Shown: positions 1 to 5,840 of the stretch, one piece after another
Layout: each line of letters begins with the position of its first letter
How positions within the stretch are numbered: position 1 is the first letter of the stretch
From: Candidatus Zambryskibacteria bacterium RIFCSPLOWO2_02_FULL_39_14
GTDB taxonomy: Bacteria > Patescibacteriota > Minisyncoccia > Phycocordibacterales > Zambryskibacteraceae
Direction: 5' to 3'
NCBI GenBank assembly: GCA_001824135.1
Contig: MHWM01000005.1
Coordinates: 1 to 14,864 of the forward strand
Length of the DNA stretch: 14,864 bases
The notes under the pieces: generated by a model
Told to the model about the DNA's origin: nothing
The model's database searches: none
What the model saw: the letters and a program-made list of their open reading frames with translations, nothing else
Position numbers and translations under genes: made by a program

Positions 1-1
1 T

Positions 2-493
2 AAGTATGAGCATATAAAGTTAGATAACTACTTCAAAGACCCAGAAACCTTCCCAATGAAAGAAGGTTTTAGAAATTGGGAACTTCCATCAAACTTAAAG
101 TTTGATGAACTTATAAAAGACCTAGAAACACTTAAAAGTGGTCAGGAGGTTCATACTAAATCTTTTCCTAAAAAAGCAGGGGCACAGCCAGAGCCAATTA
201 CCTTGAAGCCAAAACCCATAATCCTTGTTGAAGGATTTATGCTCTTTAAAGAACCGAAGTTGAAGGAAATGATAGATATGAAAATCTATCTAGATATTCA
301 TCCCGAGATAATGCTTCAACGCCGAGCCATCCGATTTGGAGCTGACCATATTACCGACTACGATACCAAAGTGGCTATTCCAGAGTTCCTTGAATATGGC
401 ATAACCCAAAAGGATGAAACTGATTATATTGTGGATGCCACCAGAGAACAGTCAGAGGTTATAAGGGAAGTTAGGGAAATTATAGAGAAGTAA
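2..493 (+). CDS. Uridine kinase-like P-loop nucleoside kinase, 3' part
   Basis: The reading frame is open from the left edge of the window (163 codons visible), so the 5' end and the Walker A P-loop lie outside it. The visible part has features of the uridine kinase/phosphoribulokinase family: an early LDNYF segment like the family's Asp-x-Tyr-Tyr region, NWELPSNLKFDELIKDLETL (substrate lid region), then PIILVEGFMLF, which matches the 'EG' strand after the lid, a KIYLDIH strand, and RRAIRFG, which corresponds to the arginine-rich lid. Known family members phosphorylate uridine/cytidine or related small molecules with ATP in the cytoplasm. The RR.IRFG and DYIVDA segments diverge from classical Udk, so the substrate is uncertain; it could equally be annotated as a generic AAA/nucleoside kinase. 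No clear terminator follows. Confidence 0.72.
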   Translation, partial: KYEHIKLDNYFKDPETFPMKEGFRNWELPSNLKFDELIKDLETLKSGQEVHTKSFPKKAGAQPEPITLKPKPIILVEGFMLFKEPKLKEMIDMKIYLDIHPEIMLQRRAIRFGADHITDYDTKVAIPEFLEYGITQKDETDYIVDATREQSEVIREVREIIEK

Positions 494-549
494 CTACTTC
501 GGCGAATGCTGGACATCGGTAGTAAAACTCACTTTTACCCTGTAGTAGA

Positions 550-708
550 ATGGTTCTAACTTCATCCAAGAAGCCCAGCTCGAGTCAGCGCGTTATCGAG
601 AGACCGGAGAGCCTCAAAAGCTCTCAGGTTTCCGAAATAGCTGACATCAACTATTCCGCCATCGCATACCTGCTGAGTGTAGTATCCAGAACAAAAAATC
701 ACCCCTGA
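550..708 (+). other. Ambiguous small-ORF stretch (either strand)
   Basis: This short stretch is visibly richer in G and C than its flanks and is open on both strands. On the plus strand an ATG at 550 opens 52 codons ending in TGA at 706-708, inside the terminator hairpin; the product would end INYSAIAYLLSVVSRTKNHP. On the minus strand a frame closing at 562 reads CSGYYTQQVCDGGIVDVSYF and later RSLDNALTRAGLLG, which also looks protein-like, but its only starts lie within or beyond the terminator. I recognise neither product. It may be a small gene, a gene remnant, or non-coding sequence. Confidence 0.25.
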
Positions 709-721
709 TTGGTGCTTTTTT
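693..721. terminator. Compact bidirectional intrinsic terminator
   Basis: Stem CACC (700-703) / GGTG (711-714) with a 7-nt loop is flanked by AAAAAA (693-698) and TTTTTT (716-721), so it can work on either strand. The T-tract runs directly into the extended -10 of the next gene. Confidence 0.6.
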
Positions 722-729
722 GTTATAAT
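721..729 (+). promoter_or_regulatory. Extended -10 promoter TGTTATAAT
   Basis: TGT plus a perfect TATAAT (724-729) directly after the terminator T-tract. A start about 7 nt downstream gives transcription from about 736, only a few bases before the ATG at 743. No -35 element is evident; extended -10 promoters do not need one. Confidence 0.65.
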
Positions 730-742
730 GAGTAATAAGTAT

Positions 743-1207
743 ATGACTTCATACAAACACACTCAAATTGGATATCTAATGCTGGTTGTTACGCTGGCCG
801 TGCTGGTACTTTTCGCATGGCTTCAGATTACAGCTAGGGCTGAGCCATCTTCGTACTACTCCGGCACAAATTTTGCTTTTACCGCCATAATGATTGTAAT
901 TCTACTCATTCTTGCATCATTTACCACTCTGACAGTGTCGATTGATGAAAATTATCTTCGGATCAAATTTGGCTATGGTATTTTTCGAAAACGTTTTGTA
1001 ATCAGTGAGATTGCTTCAGTAGAACGAGTAAAAAATCACTGGTACTACGGCTGGGGAATAAGATTGTGGCTGTGGCCCAAGATGTGGATTTATAATGTTT
1101 CCGGTTTCGATGCGGTTGAATTGGTTATGAAAAATGGAAAAGTGTATCGTATTGGAACGAATGCTCCCGGAGAGCTGGAGAATGCAATCAAAGCTCTGTT
1201 AAAATAA
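743..1207 (+). CDS. Two-TM membrane protein with bacterial PH-like domain
   Basis: A 154-residue protein with two hydrophobic segments (about residues 9-27 and 41-61) followed by a soluble C-terminal part of about 90 residues. That part, with LTVSIDENYLRIKFGYGIF, SEIASVERVKN, YGWGIRLW, DAVELVMKNGKVYRIGT and a closing ALLK helix, resembles bacterial PH-like (bPH_5-type) domains of small membrane proteins. Function is unknown; the family is often a membrane-bound beta-sandwich. An in-frame ATG at 728 exists, but it overlaps the -10 hexamer at 724-729, so the ATG at 743 is the likelier start. No Shine-Dalgarno motif is present. The next small gene starts 5 bases after the stop and is probably co-transcribed. 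Confidence 0.72.
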   Translation: MTSYKHTQIGYLMLVVTLAVLVLFAWLQITARAEPSSYYSGTNFAFTAIMIVILLILASFTTLTVSIDENYLRIKFGYGIFRKRFVISEIASVERVKNHWYYGWGIRLWLWPKMWIYNVSGFDAVELVMKNGKVYRIGTNAPGELENAIKALLK

Positions 1208-1212
1208 CAATA

Positions 1213-1365
1213 TTGAAAAATTTAAAATTCACAAGCTTAGCAGTAATAGTAATTCTTTTCGGCACAGCTCTTATTGAAGCTATTCAAAAACATAATTGGC
1301 TGGAAGTGACACTCTTTTTGGCTTTGGTGACAATAGCGCTTTGGGCAGATTTGCGAAAAAGATAG
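1213..1365 (+). CDS. 50-residue two-helix membrane peptide (TTG start)
   Basis: This frame starts with TTG at 1213 and ends with TAG at 1363-1365. The product is lysine-rich at the N-terminus (KNLKFTSL), then has a hydrophobic helix (AVIVILFGTALIEAI), a short polar turn (QKHNW), a second hydrophobic helix (LEVTLFLALVTIALWA) and a basic end (DLRKR). This charge pattern is typical of a real small membrane protein. There is no in-frame ATG/GTG/TTG upstream within the preceding gene's last codons, and it begins 5 bases after that gene's stop, so coupled translation is plausible. The function is unknown; it is too small for family assignment by eye. Confidence 0.6.
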   Translation: MKNLKFTSLAVIVILFGTALIEAIQKHNWLEVTLFLALVTIALWADLRKR

Positions 1366-1389
1366 TCTGGGATAATGTATCGACCTGTA

Positions 1390-1418
1390 TTGACATAATA
1401 AACTCCACGTGCTATCAT
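1390..1418 (+). promoter_or_regulatory. Sigma70-type promoter for the lipoprotein gene
   Basis: TTGACA at 1390-1395, exactly 17 nt, then TATCAT at 1413-1418 with an extended TGC immediately before it. The predicted start is near 1425, giving a leader of about 45 nt with AAGG at 1460-1463, 6 nt before the ATG. Confidence 0.75.
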
Positions 1419-1469
1419 ATAAGATAGAAGCTCTGGGATTGACTCGGAGCCAAAACTGAAAGGTCTATC

Positions 1470-2111
1470 ATGATTCGCACGTTTGCGTTGGTGTTCACTC
1501 TCGTTCTGTCGGTTCTGGTTGCCGCTTGCGGTACCAGTACTGTTCAGGACACAACAGATGGGACGACTGTCGATGTGGTAACGTTCAATGAAGATGTGGA
1601 AAGGATCGATAAGATCTTTACCAACATCAAAGTTGGGCGCGGAGTCAGCGAAGGTTGGGCCACCGAGGTCCGTCCCGGCGACACCCGTAGGATCAATCAG
1701 ATCGTCATTGATCTCATGAAGATGGAAATTCTTCAGAAAGATCTCGACGAACTCGATCCGTCTGACCAAGTTGCTGGTCTTCAGAGCGACATTCGACAGG
1801 TCATGATTGACGATTTGAGGCTTGTACTCCGAATCGCCACGCGCGATGAGGAGTTGGGTGCACTAGGACAGTTTCTCCGAATTGCCCCCAAACTCGATAC
1901 CAGCCTCGAGGAGGACTTCGGAACTAATCCGACGGAACTCAGGGCTGAAGCGCTGAAAATTGCGAGGAAGGATGTGGCTGAAATGCGCCCGCGTCTCCGT
2001 GACGGAGACGGTGATGCGATCGGCTACGTCGCCTCGGTCCTGCAGGAGTGGCAGTTCGCTCCCCAAGAGATCGGCCTGACAGCGCGGGACATGAAGTCCA
2101 TCGGTCAGTAG
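1470..2111 (+). CDS. Predicted secreted lipoprotein of unknown function
   Basis: A 213-residue protein with a lipoprotein signal: basic MIR, hydrophobic core FALVFTLVLSVLV and lipobox V-A-A-C, giving Cys20 as the lipidated residue. The mature part starts with a Ser/Thr/Asp linker (GTSTVQDTTDGTT) and continues as a mostly helical, charged domain (for example RINQIVIDLMKMEILQKDLDEL and RDVAEMRPRLRDGDGD-like segments). I do not recognise the domain. The gene is clearly GC-richer than its neighbours (one 60-base line is 67% GC, against 28% in a sampled line of the MurA-like gene at 4121), favours C/G third positions, and has a classical -35/-10 promoter, a Shine-Dalgarno-like AAGG and a strong terminator. 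This cassette-like, compositionally distinct unit may have been acquired horizontally, which is an inference from composition. Confidence 0.8.
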   Translation: MIRTFALVFTLVLSVLVAACGTSTVQDTTDGTTVDVVTFNEDVERIDKIFTNIKVGRGVSEGWATEVRPGDTRRINQIVIDLMKMEILQKDLDELDPSDQVAGLQSDIRQVMIDDLRLVLRIATRDEELGALGQFLRIAPKLDTSLEEDFGTNPTELRAEALKIARKDVAEMRPRLRDGDGDAIGYVASVLQEWQFAPQEIGLTARDMKSIGQ

Positions 2112-2185
2112 CACAAATGTGCCGTGAGTCTCATTAGGTAACTCACGTAAAACGGTGTTAAGCTACCTGTCCGTTGTGTAGGACA
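2111..2185 (+). other. Structured 3' UTR with small hairpins
   Basis: Between the lipoprotein stop and its terminator lie three stems: GCAC/GTGC (2111-2114/2119-2122), CGTGAGT/ACTCACG (2123-2129/2141-2147, 11-nt loop) and TGTCC/GGACA (2168-2172/2181-2185). They could stabilise the transcript; no named RNA family is recognised. Confidence 0.35.
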
Positions 2186-2204
2186 AAGTGCTGATGACCT
2201 GAAT

Positions 2205-2240
2205 GGCGTCGGAGAATATTTTCCGACGCCTTTCTTTTTT
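2205..2240 (+). terminator. Strong intrinsic terminator
   Basis: A perfect 9-bp stem GGCGTCGGA (2205-2213) / TCCGACGCC (2222-2230) with an 8-nt loop, followed by TTTCTTTTTT (2231-2240). It ends the GC-rich lipoprotein unit, and its last T is the first base of the next extended -10 promoter. Confidence 0.92.
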
Positions 2241-2248
2241 GGTATAAT
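2240..2248 (+). promoter_or_regulatory. Extended -10 promoter TGGTATAAT, leaderless spacing
   Basis: TGG plus TATAAT (2243-2248) immediately after the terminator T-tract. Only 7 nt separate the hexamer from the ATG at 2256, so transcription should start at or next to the start codon. Confidence 0.75.
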
Positions 2249-2255
2249 TTAAGAT

Positions 2256-2825
2256 ATGCAACGAGTTTTTATTATCCATGGTTGGGATGGCTATCCTGAA
2301 GAAGGATGGTTTCCGTGGCTCAAGAAAGAGTTAGAAGCAAAAGGTTTTGAAGTGTCTGTACCTGCGATGCCTGATCCATCAGAGCCGAAGATCGAGACCT
2401 GGATACCGTTTATAAGTAAATTAGTCGGTTCTCCTGATTCGAATACATTTTTTGTCGGACACAGTATTGGTTGCCAAGCAATTATCAGATATCTTGAAAC
2501 CTTACCAGAAAATACGAAAATTGGTGGAGCTGTTTTTGTTGCTGGATTTTATAATCTTCGTAACCTAGAGACTGAAGAAGAGAAGCGTATTGCCGGACCA
2601 TGGGTGAATACTCCACATAATGACGAAAAGATAAGAAAAATTGTCAACAAAGCAACTGCTATTTTCTCAGACAATGACCCTTTCGTCTTACCGGAAAATC
2701 AAAAATCTTGGAAAGAAAAAATAGGGGCTAAGATAATTGTAGAGCACAACAAAAATCATTTTAGCGGGAGTGATGGGGTAGATAACCTGCCACGAGCCTT
2801 AGAAGCTATATTAGAGATGATATAA
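2256..2825 (+). CDS. RBBP9/YdeN-type serine alpha/beta hydrolase
   Basis: A 189-residue small alpha/beta hydrolase of the RBBP9/YdeN family, the usual length for that family. It begins with the strand and oxyanion region VFIIHGWDGYPEEGWFPWL, where HGW replaces the HG of classical hydrolases. The nucleophile elbow is GHSIG with Ser70; the acid is likely Asp141 in SDNDPFV, and the base His168 in KNHFSG. Known members are cytoplasmic serine hydrolases with poorly defined substrates. There is no signal peptide. The start codon lies 7 nt after a consensus -10 with no ribosome site, so a leaderless message is expected. The stop codon is directly followed by the ATG of the Gmad2 protein, so the two form an operon; a functional link is not obvious. 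Confidence 0.9.
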   Translation: MQRVFIIHGWDGYPEEGWFPWLKKELEAKGFEVSVPAMPDPSEPKIETWIPFISKLVGSPDSNTFFVGHSIGCQAIIRYLETLPENTKIGGAVFVAGFYNLRNLETEEEKRIAGPWVNTPHNDEKIRKIVNKATAIFSDNDPFVLPENQKSWKEKIGAKIIVEHNKNHFSGSDGVDNLPRALEAILEMI

Positions 2826-3377
2826 ATGAAAAAGATATTTTATTTTGTCGTAGTTATTGTTGCCTTCATTTTTCTTGTATGGTGGTTTGAACCTCGAGAA
2901 ATAGTGGTAGTAACTAATTTTAATGAATGTGTTAAAACGGGTAATTTGGTGATGGAGAGTTATCCGCGCCAATGCCAGTATCAAGGAGAAACTTTTACAG
3001 AATTTATCGGTAACGAACTTGAGAAGATTGATCTCGTCCGCTTAGACAACCCTAGGCCAAATCAAATTATAACTAGCCCGCTTACTCTCCGAGGAGAAGC
3101 TCGCGGTTATTGGTTTTTCGAAGCAGATTTTCCAGTAGTGCTTACTGACTGGGATGGACTCATTATTGCACAAGGTATTGCCAGTGCAGTCCTTGATCCT
3201 AATGATCCAGAATCAACATGGATGACAGAAGATTTCGTACCATTTGAAGCTAAGCTTACATTTAGGGTAGAAAAAGATGTTTATAGCAAGAAGGGAACTT
3301 TAATATTACAGAAAAATAATCCTTCAGGACTGTCGGAACACGATGATGCGCTCGAGATACCTGTGGTGTTTGAATAA
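2826..3377 (+). CDS. Membrane-anchored Gmad2 (immunoglobulin-like) protein
   Basis: A 183-residue protein with an N-terminal signal/anchor helix (residues about 4-20) after MKK. A short cysteine motif follows: Cys35 in NECVKTGN and Cys50 in MESYPRQC, a segment often seen before Gmad2 domains in candidate-phyla proteins; the pair could form a disulfide outside the cell. Residues about 69-183 match the Gmad2 domain first named from spore-germination proteins (PF10648): LDNPRPNQIITSPLTLRGEA, then WFFEADFPVVLTDWDG, and the closing KNNPSGLSEHDDALEIPVVF. It acts outside the membrane, probably in binding; no enzymatic residues are seen. It is adjacent to the hydrolase gene with no spacer, and converges on a minus-strand gene 6 bases away with no terminator hairpin between them. 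Confidence 0.85.
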   Translation: MKKIFYFVVVIVAFIFLVWWFEPREIVVVTNFNECVKTGNLVMESYPRQCQYQGETFTEFIGNELEKIDLVRLDNPRPNQIITSPLTLRGEARGYWFFEADFPVVLTDWDGLIIAQGIASAVLDPNDPESTWMTEDFVPFEAKLTFRVEKDVYSKKGTLILQKNNPSGLSEHDDALEIPVVFE

Positions 3378-3383
3378 TATAGT

Positions 3384-3584
3384 TTAAGAGGTTTTTTTCT
3401 TAGCAGCATCCAGTTCTTGCTGATGAAGGCGCATAGCTTCTCTTCTTTTGTCATCTATTTTTTCCTGGGTTTTTTCGATCTCTCTTTTTAAAGATCCCGT
3501 CTCTTCATCAAGTTTATGCTGTTTGTCAGTTTTTTCCCTTTCTAATTGTTCTATTTCCCTTTCTATTTCTTGTGTAGTTGCCAT
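3384..3584 (-). CDS. Small coiled-coil protein, unknown function
   Basis: A 66-residue, highly charged protein made almost entirely of a predicted coiled coil: EIEREIEQLEREKTDKQHKL followed by EIEKTQEKIDDKRREAMRLH, with hydrophobic residues at roughly heptad spacing, and a lysine-rich tail AAKKKTS. There is no signal peptide or membrane helix. The frame is supported by a well-formed extended -10 promoter on the minus strand (3619-3627), giving a leader of about 27 nt without a recognisable ribosome site. It converges with the Gmad2 gene and is divergent from the DoxX-like gene. The function is unknown; an oligomerising or scaffolding role is only a guess. Low complexity makes the call less secure than for longer genes. 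Confidence 0.7.
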   Translation of the reverse strand: MATTQEIEREIEQLEREKTDKQHKLDEETGSLKREIEKTQEKIDDKRREAMRLHQQELDAAKKKTS

Positions 3585-3618
3585 AACAGGTATTACTTAA
3601 TATTATTTATATAATCTC

Positions 3619-3627
3619 ATTATACCA
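3619..3627 (-). promoter_or_regulatory. Minus-strand extended -10 TGGTATAAT
   Basis: Read on the minus strand this is TGGTATAAT, 34 nt before the ATG of the coiled-coil gene. It is back-to-back with the plus-strand promoter at 3645-3650. Confidence 0.6.
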
Positions 3628-3644
3628 TATTCTATAATTAGGGT

Positions 3645-3650
3645 TATAAT
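3645..3650 (+). promoter_or_regulatory. -10 TATAAT with leaderless spacing
   Basis: A perfect TATAAT, 8 nt before the ATG at 3659. No convincing -35 or TGn element is seen. Transcription would start at or within a base or two of the start codon. Confidence 0.6.
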
Positions 3651-3658
3651 GTATAAGT

Positions 3659-4075
3659 ATGAAAAAAGTTATTTGGTTTAAATTGAGGTTAGTAATGGGG
3701 TTGATTTTTCTATGGGCATTTTTTGATAAATTGCTTGGATTAGGTTTCGCCACTACTAAAGAAGCGGCATGGCTTTATGGCGGTTCTCCTACATATGGAT
3801 TTTTGACACATGCTACCCGCGGACCGTTTGCTGGATTTTTCCAAGGATTGGCCGGTATGGCAGTTGTTGATTGGCTTTTCATGCTAGGTCTTCTTTTTGT
3901 AGGACTTACTCTCTTGTCTAATAAATTTATTATATGGGGAGCGTCTGCTGGTAGTTTAATGTTACTACTTATGTATCTAGCTGTTTTTCCACCAGAAAAT
4001 AACCCTCTTCTTGATGATCATATTGTCTATATATTAGTTCTAGGTTTATTAGTCTTAAAAAGTAAGGAAAGATAA
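3659..4075 (+). CDS. DoxX-like four-helix membrane protein
   Basis: A 138-residue integral membrane protein with about four hydrophobic helices (residues about 8-29, 57-72, 73-92, 93-111, plus a last one at about 120-134). It matches the DoxX/DoxD-type family, related to the membrane subunit of thiosulfate:quinone oxidoreductase: RLVMGLIFLWAFFDKLLGLG, then GGSPTYGFL, RGPFAGFF, VVDWLFMLGLL and the PPENNPLLDDHIVYIL loop. Related proteins act in quinone-linked redox chemistry, but many short members have no known activity and no partner subunit is encoded nearby, so the function is left open. The promoter and absence of a ribosome site suggest a leaderless message. There is no terminator before the next gene. 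Confidence 0.85.
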   Translation: MKKVIWFKLRLVMGLIFLWAFFDKLLGLGFATTKEAAWLYGGSPTYGFLTHATRGPFAGFFQGLAGMAVVDWLFMLGLLFVGLTLLSNKFIIWGASAGSLMLLLMYLAVFPPENNPLLDDHIVYILVLGLLVLKSKER

Positions 4076-4102
4076 CAAGAATTTTCAAAATATCGGCTTG
4101 CT

Positions 4103-4111
4103 TGATATATT
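4103..4111 (+). promoter_or_regulatory. Extended -10 TGATATATT, leaderless spacing
   Basis: TGA plus TATATT (4106-4111), 9 nt before the ATG at 4121. This places the transcription start within a few bases of the start codon. Confidence 0.5.
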
Positions 4112-4120
4112 GTACAGATA

Positions 4121-5443
4121 ATGAAAGAGTGGCAGGGTGAAAGAGACGATTTTGAAATAGAAGGCGGACACAAACTTTCCGGTGAGATTATTGTTAATGC
4201 TTCGAAAAACGGCGCCACACATCTTTTTGCCGCCGCATTAGTTAATCGAGGGAAAACTGTTTTGCATAACATACCCCGTATTGAGGAAATAAATAGATTT
4301 ATAGAAGTTTTTAAAAGTATTGGCATCAATGTGATGTGGGCCGATGAGCATACTGTCACTATCGAACCACCGTCAGAGTTTTCTATCTCGGAGATAAACA
4401 GTCGTGCTACTGGTAAGATCAGATCAGCTCTTATGCTCATCGGTCCACTCTCGGCGCATTTAAAATCTTTCAATTTACCTCACATTGGTGGTTGTAAGAT
4501 GGGTGAGAGAACTATAGCTGCCCACCGCTATGCACTTGAAGATTTAGGGCTCAATATAATTACTAAAGAAAATTATTACCAGATATCGCATCGTAAACTA
4601 AAGAAAAATGAGGTAGTCATGTACGAATCATCTGATACTGGTACAACCAACGCTATCTTACGCGCTTCCATCTTGCCACAGAAAACCACTATAGATTTCG
4701 CTCAACAGAATTATATGAATCTCGATGTCTGCTATTTCCTACAGAAACTTGGTATCAAAATAGATGGAGTGGGTACTAAGACTCTTACCATAGAAGGTAA
4801 TCCAAATATAAATATGGATGTTGAGTATTTCAACAGCGAGGATCCTATAGAAGCCATGCTTTTTATCACTATAGCTATCATCACTCGTTCCAAATTAACA
4901 ATTAGAAGAGCGCCTATTGATTTTCTTAAACTTGAGCTTTTGAAACTTGAGAAGATGAGATTAGATTATGAGATGTCTAAACCTTATCTTGCTCATAATA
5001 ACAAGACTAAATTGGTAGATATAACCATCAAACCATCTAAACTGAAGGCTTTATATGACAAAATACATGCTCAACCGTATCCGGGTATCAACACTGATAA
5101 TCTACCCTTCTTTGTACCTATTGCCACTCAAGCAAAAGGTACTACTCTTATCCACGATTGGATGTGGGAGGATAGAGCTATATTCTTTACTGAATTGAAT
5201 AAATTAGGGGGAAATGTTCGTTTAGCTGATTCGCATCGCGTATTTATAGATGGTCCTACAAAGCTCAAAGGGGCCACAATAGTGTGTCCGCCTGCCCTTA
5301 GACCAGCTGTGATGCTTATGGCTGCTATGCTCGGAGCAGAAGGTAAATCAACTCTACAAGGTGTTTATTCTGTCAATCGCGGTTATGAGAATATTGTAGG
5401 GAGACTCAATGCCTTAGGAGCTAAAATCAGGATACTTAATTAA
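4121..5443 (+). CDS. murA: UDP-GlcNAc 1-carboxyvinyltransferase family (MurA-like)
   Basis: A 440-residue EPSP-synthase-fold protein, slightly longer than typical MurA. MurA transfers enolpyruvate from PEP to UDP-N-acetylglucosamine, the first committed step of peptidoglycan synthesis in the cytoplasm. Key residues seem kept: Lys29-Asn30 in NASKNGATHLFAAAL, the catalytic-loop Cys125 and Arg130 in GGCKMGERTIAAHR (equivalent to E. coli Cys115/Arg120), Asp326 in PYPGINTDNLPFF (Asp305 equivalent), and Arg394 in ALRPAVMLMAAMLGAEG. The RGYENIVGRLNALGAKI end is typical. Divergences are Thr131 in place of the proline after the catalytic arginine, and HDWMWEDRAIFFTEL in place of the usual 'ENRF' helix. 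Many candidate-phyla genomes carry more than one MurA-like gene, so this could be a paralogue rather than the housekeeping copy. No other cell-wall gene is nearby. Confidence 0.85.
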   Translation: MKEWQGERDDFEIEGGHKLSGEIIVNASKNGATHLFAAALVNRGKTVLHNIPRIEEINRFIEVFKSIGINVMWADEHTVTIEPPSEFSISEINSRATGKIRSALMLIGPLSAHLKSFNLPHIGGCKMGERTIAAHRYALEDLGLNIITKENYYQISHRKLKKNEVVMYESSDTGTTNAILRASILPQKTTIDFAQQNYMNLDVCYFLQKLGIKIDGVGTKTLTIEGNPNINMDVEYFNSEDPIEAMLFITIAIITRSKLTIRRAPIDFLKLELLKLEKMRLDYEMSKPYLAHNNKTKLVDITIKPSKLKALYDKIHAQPYPGINTDNLPFFVPIATQAKGTTLIHDWMWEDRAIFFTELNKLGGNVRLADSHRVFIDGPTKLKGATIVCPPALRPAVMLMAAMLGAEGKSTLQGVYSVNRGYENIVGRLNALGAKIRILN

Positions 5444-5457
5444 AAAATAAACAGAAA

Positions 5458-5479
5458 AGAGACCCTACTTTGGGTCTCT
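5458..5479 (-). terminator. Intrinsic terminator, mainly for the minus strand
   Basis: A perfect 8-bp stem AGAGACCC (5458-5465) / GGGTCTCT (5472-5479) with a 6-nt loop. Read on the minus strand it is followed by a T-rich tail (TTTTCTGTTTATTTTTT), which suits the small minus-strand gene at 5488-5583. The plus-strand tail (CTTCTAAAC) is poor, though it may still help end the murA-like transcript. Confidence 0.75.
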
Positions 5480-5487
5480 CTTCTAAA

Positions 5488-5583
5488 CTAGACTGCCACT
5501 TCTTCTTCCCCTTCCTTCTTAGGAGCCATTCCTTCGTCAGCTGGCATTTCCACACCTTCGTCAACTTTCTTTTCGTCTTCCAT
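5488..5583 (-). CDS. 31-residue acidic protein
   Basis: A minus-strand frame of 31 codons between an ATG at 5583 and TAG at 5490-5488. The product starts MEDEKKVDEGVEMPADEG, continues with a Pro-Lys-Lys and a Glu run, and ends VAV; it is strongly acidic, without aromatic residues, cysteines or a hydrophobic segment, so it is probably cytosolic and unstructured. Support for a real gene comes from its signals: a perfect TATAAT on the minus strand at 5603-5598, a short leader of about 7 nt, and a hairpin terminator with a T-rich tail 8 bases after the stop. It converges on the MurA-like gene. The function is unknown. Confidence 0.62.
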   Translation of the reverse strand: MEDEKKVDEGVEMPADEGMAPKKEGEEEVAV

Positions 5584-5597
5584 AATAATGACGTTGA

Positions 5598-5603
5598 ATT
5601 ATA
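5598..5603 (-). promoter_or_regulatory. Minus-strand -10 TATAAT
   Basis: A perfect TATAAT on the minus strand, 14 nt before the ATG of the 31-residue protein gene. No clear -35. Confidence 0.5.
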
Positions 5604-5802
5604 CTGATAATTAAAAGCACTTTTTACATATTAGCACCATTCAAAAAGAGATACAAGGTAAATTCTATAAAATGTTAAAAATTATGGCGTTATGTGGATA
5701 GCAGGAAATAAGCATTTATAAAATATATAAAGGACATATTATCTTTTATCTTCTCCTAGCCTGTATTTTAAAAGGTCAAAAATAATTATGGTCTAAAAGT
5801 CC

Positions 5803-5831
5803 TTGACTCCAAAAGGCCAAAAGTGTATATT
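5803..5831 (+). promoter_or_regulatory. Sigma70-type promoter of the hairpin RNA
   Basis: TTGACT (5803-5808), exactly 17 nt, TATATT (5826-5831). The expected start at about 5838-5841 coincides with the first base of the long hairpin. The spacer holds AAAAGGCCAAAA, a near copy of AAAAGGTCAAAA at 5770-5781, so a repressor or activator site is possible. Confidence 0.7.
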
Positions 5832-5840
5832 CTGCTCCTG

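Noticed and set aside
545..620. GGTTC-containing stretch considered as a tRNA
   Set aside because: No acceptor stem, D-arm or anticodon arm can be formed around it.
1284..1769. 161-codon minus-strand open frame
   Set aside because: It runs across the promoter, leader and signal peptide of the GC-rich lipoprotein gene and has no matching signals of its own.
4027..4473. 148-codon minus-strand open frame
   Set aside because: It is antisense to the 5' part of the MurA-like gene, whose catalytic residues fix the plus strand as coding.
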